Shown one piece after another: positions 61,649 to 64,000 of a stretch of 64,000 nt of DNA (positions are counted from its first letter, which is position 1; each line of letters begins with the position of its first letter). The notes beneath the pieces are model-generated. The model was not told the origin of the DNA. It saw only the letters and a list, made by a program, of their open reading frames with translations, and ran no database searches. The DNA is from an uncultured Desulfobacter sp. (GTDB taxonomy: Bacteria > Desulfobacterota > Desulfobacteria > Desulfobacterales > Desulfobacteraceae), in contig NZ_OY762929.1 in NCBI RefSeq assembly GCF_963666675.1, positions 4,684,001 through 4,748,000 of the forward strand, read 5' to 3'. The translations under genes were made by a program, and so were the position numbers.

Positions 61649-63554
61649 GTAGTGCCATAAAATTAAATAATATTTGCTTTCCCATTGTAAATGTGCGCAT
61701 AATCAGTTCCATGTATATACGAAGGACGACTATCAAAAGCCGGAAAGACGGCACACAATATTATACCTATAGGCTGGTTGAGTCTGAACGTACCGTCAAA
61801 GGGGTACGCCAGCATACCCTGCTTAATCTGGGTTCGGCCTTCTCATTGCCAAGAGAACAGTGGTCTGAACTGGCCTCACGGATTCAAGAAATAATAAGCG
61901 GTCAAGAGCCACTATTTGAGGCGCCTCAAGAAGTTGAGGAACTGGCGCAAAACTATGCTGCTCAACTTATACAGGCTAAGAAGAAAACTTCTGAGCCGAC
62001 AGAGCCTGATTATTGCCAGGTGGATATTGACAGCATGGAAGTAATCCGGCCTCGTAGCATCAGCTGTGAGCATGTGGCATTAGAAGCGTTTAACGCCCTG
62101 GGCTTGGGAGAGCATCTAAAAAAGCTTGGGTTCAATGGCCCACAGTTAGCTGCGGCTACCGGTAGCATTATTGGCCGTATGTGCCGACCGGCCAGTGAAC
62201 GGGCAACGCTTCATTGGCTTCAGGATATTTCAGGGTTGGGCGAGTTAATAGAGTATGATTTCGGCAAGATGAATTTATACAAAATGTATTCAGCATCTGA
62301 TCAACTTCTAAAAAATAAGGATGCAATAGAGAGGCATCTATATTTACAGGAGAAGAAGCTATTTGGGTTCCAGGAGACCATCACGCTGTATGATTTGACC
62401 AATACCTATTTCGAAGGTCAAAGTAAGCGTAACAAGCTTGGAAAGCGTGGTCATTCCAAAGAAAAGCGATCAGATTGCCCGCTGGTAACCTTAGCCCTGG
62501 TGTTGGACAGCAGTGGTTTCCCAAAATGCAGCAAAGTATTTGAGGGCAATATCAGTGAAGCCGGTACGCTGGCTAACATAATCAGTACTATGGACGCCGG
62601 ACGAAAATCACATGACATGTTTGATGCTTCCAAAGCCACAATTGTTATGGATGCAGGGATTGCATCCGAAGAGAATATCAAGTGGATTAATGAAAAGGAA
62701 TATCCATATATCGTTGTCAGCCGACGACGGCACAGGGAATTTGCCGAGGACGAGTCGGTAGTGGTCAAACAGGATAAAAACGGTACCGTAAAGGTGCAAA
62801 AGGTGATTGATCCTGAAAGCAATGAGGTGCAGTTGTTCTGCCACTCTGAAAAGCGTGAAGCAAAAGAGCGGGCCATCCAGGACCGTTTTACATCAGGCTT
62901 TGAGGAGGCACTCACGTATTTGGCCTCAGGTCTTCATATCCCACGACGCATGAAAAAATACCATAAGGTGTTGGAAAAAATCGGACGCCTTAAGCAACGG
63001 TATTCAAGGGTCTCCGGTCAATACCAAATCAATGTCGTCAAAGATGAGCAAACCGACAACGCTACTAAACTAACCTGGCAACGCCAAACCGACCAGGATA
63101 CCCGCAATGATCTGCCGGGCGTATATTGTTTGAGAACATCTCATAAAGATTTGGACGAGAAAACGCTGTGGCAGACGTACACAATGTTGACTGACCTGGA
63201 AGCCGTATTTCGTTCATTGAAATCGGAATTGGGCATTCGGCCGGTATTCCATCAGGTGACCGAACGTGTCACCGGGCATCTTTTTATAAGTGTTCTGGCG
63301 TACCATTTGGTTCACAGCGTTCGATATCGACTGAAACAATCACAGATTAACAGTAGTTGGTCTCAATTGAGAAATCAGCTCGAAGGCCAAAACCGGGTGA
63401 CAGTTTCAATGCAATGCAAGGATGATCAAACCGTTCATATCAGAAAAAGCACACGGCCAGAACCCAGACAACAAGAAATTTATAAAGCTTTGGAGATAAG
63501 TCTATATCCAGGACCGATGATTAAAAATATTTTTAAACAAAAGTAGTGCCATAA
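61649..63554 (+). mobile_element. IS1634-family insertion sequence
   Basis: One intact transposase gene flanked by the 12-base direct repeat GTAGTGCCATAA (61649-61660 and 63543-63554). The right copy contains the transposase stop codon TAG. I could not find convincing inverted ends, so exact boundaries are open. The element separates the two-component genes from a truncated secreted-protein gene. Confidence 0.65.
61711..63546 (+). CDS. IS1634-family transposase
   Basis: 611 residues from ATG 61711 (MYIRRTTIKSRKDG, the usual start of this family). DDE transposase of the IS4 superfamily: first Asp region LYDLTNTYFEGQ, second in ATIVMDAGIASEENI, and the Y-(2)-R-(3)-E-type block in LTDLEAVFRSLKSELGIRPV followed by VTGHLFISVLAYHLVHSVRY. 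No internal stop, so it is likely functional. The frame also opens at GTG 61693. Confidence 0.85.
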   Translation: MYIRRTTIKSRKDGTQYYTYRLVESERTVKGVRQHTLLNLGSAFSLPREQWSELASRIQEIISGQEPLFEAPQEVEELAQNYAAQLIQAKKKTSEPTEPDYCQVDIDSMEVIRPRSISCEHVALEAFNALGLGEHLKKLGFNGPQLAAATGSIIGRMCRPASERATLHWLQDISGLGELIEYDFGKMNLYKMYSASDQLLKNKDAIERHLYLQEKKLFGFQETITLYDLTNTYFEGQSKRNKLGKRGHSKEKRSDCPLVTLALVLDSSGFPKCSKVFEGNISEAGTLANIISTMDAGRKSHDMFDASKATIVMDAGIASEENIKWINEKEYPYIVVSRRRHREFAEDESVVVKQDKNGTVKVQKVIDPESNEVQLFCHSEKREAKERAIQDRFTSGFEEALTYLASGLHIPRRMKKYHKVLEKIGRLKQRYSRVSGQYQINVVKDEQTDNATKLTWQRQTDQDTRNDLPGVYCLRTSHKDLDEKTLWQTYTMLTDLEAVFRSLKSELGIRPVFHQVTERVTGHLFISVLAYHLVHSVRYRLKQSQINSSWSQLRNQLEGQNRVTVSMQCKDDQTVHIRKSTRPEPRQQEIYKALEISLYPGPMIKNIFKQK

Positions 63555-63601
63555 TCAATGAATTAAAAACAATAATCTCCGTGATTACAGTAAGTTAAAA
63601 T

Positions 63602-63709
63602 TTATAATCGAAAACTTGGGTTAAGAACTTGATCTATATCAGCTTCTTCGGCATGAGCGGAAATCGCCAGCAGACAAAATAACCCAATAATGATTAATCG
63701 TTGAATCAT
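63602..63709 (-). pseudogene. Truncated secreted-protein gene
   Basis: A strong ribosome site (AAAAAAGGAG) precedes ATG 63709 and a clean signal peptide (MIQRLIIIGLFCLLAISAHA, cleavage before EEADID). The frame stops after 35 codons (QVLNPSFRL, TAA), about 50 bases from the IS1634 transposase stop. A signal peptide with no mature protein suggests the gene was cut by the insertion. The 291 bases upstream (63710-64000) hold no other gene I can see and probably include its promoter. Confidence 0.6.
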
Positions 63710-64000
63710 ACAAACTCCTTTTTTAAGATAAAAGATTTATTTTTGTGAAAAAAGTATAGAAAACCTCTTGAAATAGGCTTTAGCAAAAGAAATATCAACG
63801 AAGAAAATTTAAGTCAAGACAAAAACAAAAGCCAGCCCAAACAAAGAAGTCTGTATTTAAATTAGTTTGCACACAGAGGGTCAGGTCGCGGCAGGGTAGA
63901 GAGATCGTCATACCGCTCTCCGGCAGCCTGGCGGGCATCTGGAAAACCATGTTATGACATCGTTTAAAATAGCATTAGATAATGGCAATTGATTAAATGC

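Noticed and set aside
1..64000. CRISPR arrays, tRNA or rRNA genes
   Set aside because: No regularly spaced short repeats, tRNA T-arm patterns in a cloverleaf context, or rRNA sequence were seen by eye on either strand; a tRNA scan was not possible.

Overview
The window looks like a chromosome segment of a strictly anaerobic Desulfobacterota bacterium (Desulfobacteraceae-like). This is inferred from gene content: sensor kinases with fused receiver domains, a 4-hydroxybutyryl-CoA dehydratase, a C_GCAxxG_C_C protein, a PEP-synthase-like/TauE/TIGR02186 cluster, YbtPQ-type ABC transporters with TonB receptors, and many degraded insertion sequences. No rRNA, tRNA or CRISPR array was recognised.

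Layout. 1-4.8 kb: a partial IS3-like element and a complete ISKra4-type element (DruA-like DUF4338 gene plus transposase) lying among sensor-kinase fragments. 5-9.6 kb: a hybrid kinase with a periplasmic binding domain, a GNAT remnant, a membrane protein, an AraC regulator and a C_GCAxxG_C_C protein. 9.7-16.4 kb: a structured tandem repeat, then a minus-strand cluster (receiver protein, PEP/pyruvate-binding protein, TIGR02186 membrane protein, TauE/SafE permease, histidine kinase). 16.5-18.9 kb: a MITE-like repeat and a graveyard of NhaD, chemoreceptor and Hsp20 remnants around a PEP-CTERM GDSL hydrolase. 18.9-31.6 kb: mostly housekeeping genes (MgtC-type protein, HAD phosphatases, YbaK, thioesterase, gamma-carbonic anhydrase, Lpd-like flavoprotein, DHH phosphoesterase, EF-P-like protein, ArgG) and a chemoreceptor broken by one in-frame ochre codon. 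31.7-36.1 kb: a large hybrid kinase and a radical SAM protein.

36.3-43.2 kb is the clearest metabolic island: a sigma-54 activator with two PAS domains, two palindromic upstream sites, a textbook -24/-12 promoter, 4-hydroxybutyryl-CoA dehydratase, a small CGGC protein, a 4-hydroxybutyrate CoA-transferase and an AttM/BlcC-like lactonase. Together they would convert gamma-butyrolactone to 4-hydroxybutyrate, then to its CoA ester, then to crotonyl-CoA.

43.2-58.6 kb is an iron/siderophore-type uptake island: three TonB receptors, remnants of others, a truncated MFS gene, two half-transporter ABC proteins and a PchR/YbtA-like AraC regulator. Three promoters carry the same pair of TCCCGATCCGGG direct repeats, 21 bp apart and at a fixed distance from a TGTTAG hexamer, which defines a candidate regulon. 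58.6-64 kb holds a transposase remnant, an OmpR-type two-component system, and an IS1634-family element beside a secreted-protein gene that is cut short.

Repeats not explained by genes: a structured ~95-bp family with compensating hairpins (four copies), a 164-177-bp MITE-like element (two copies), a 101-residue protein of unknown function in two loci, and a palindromic GTACTATAGTAC element.
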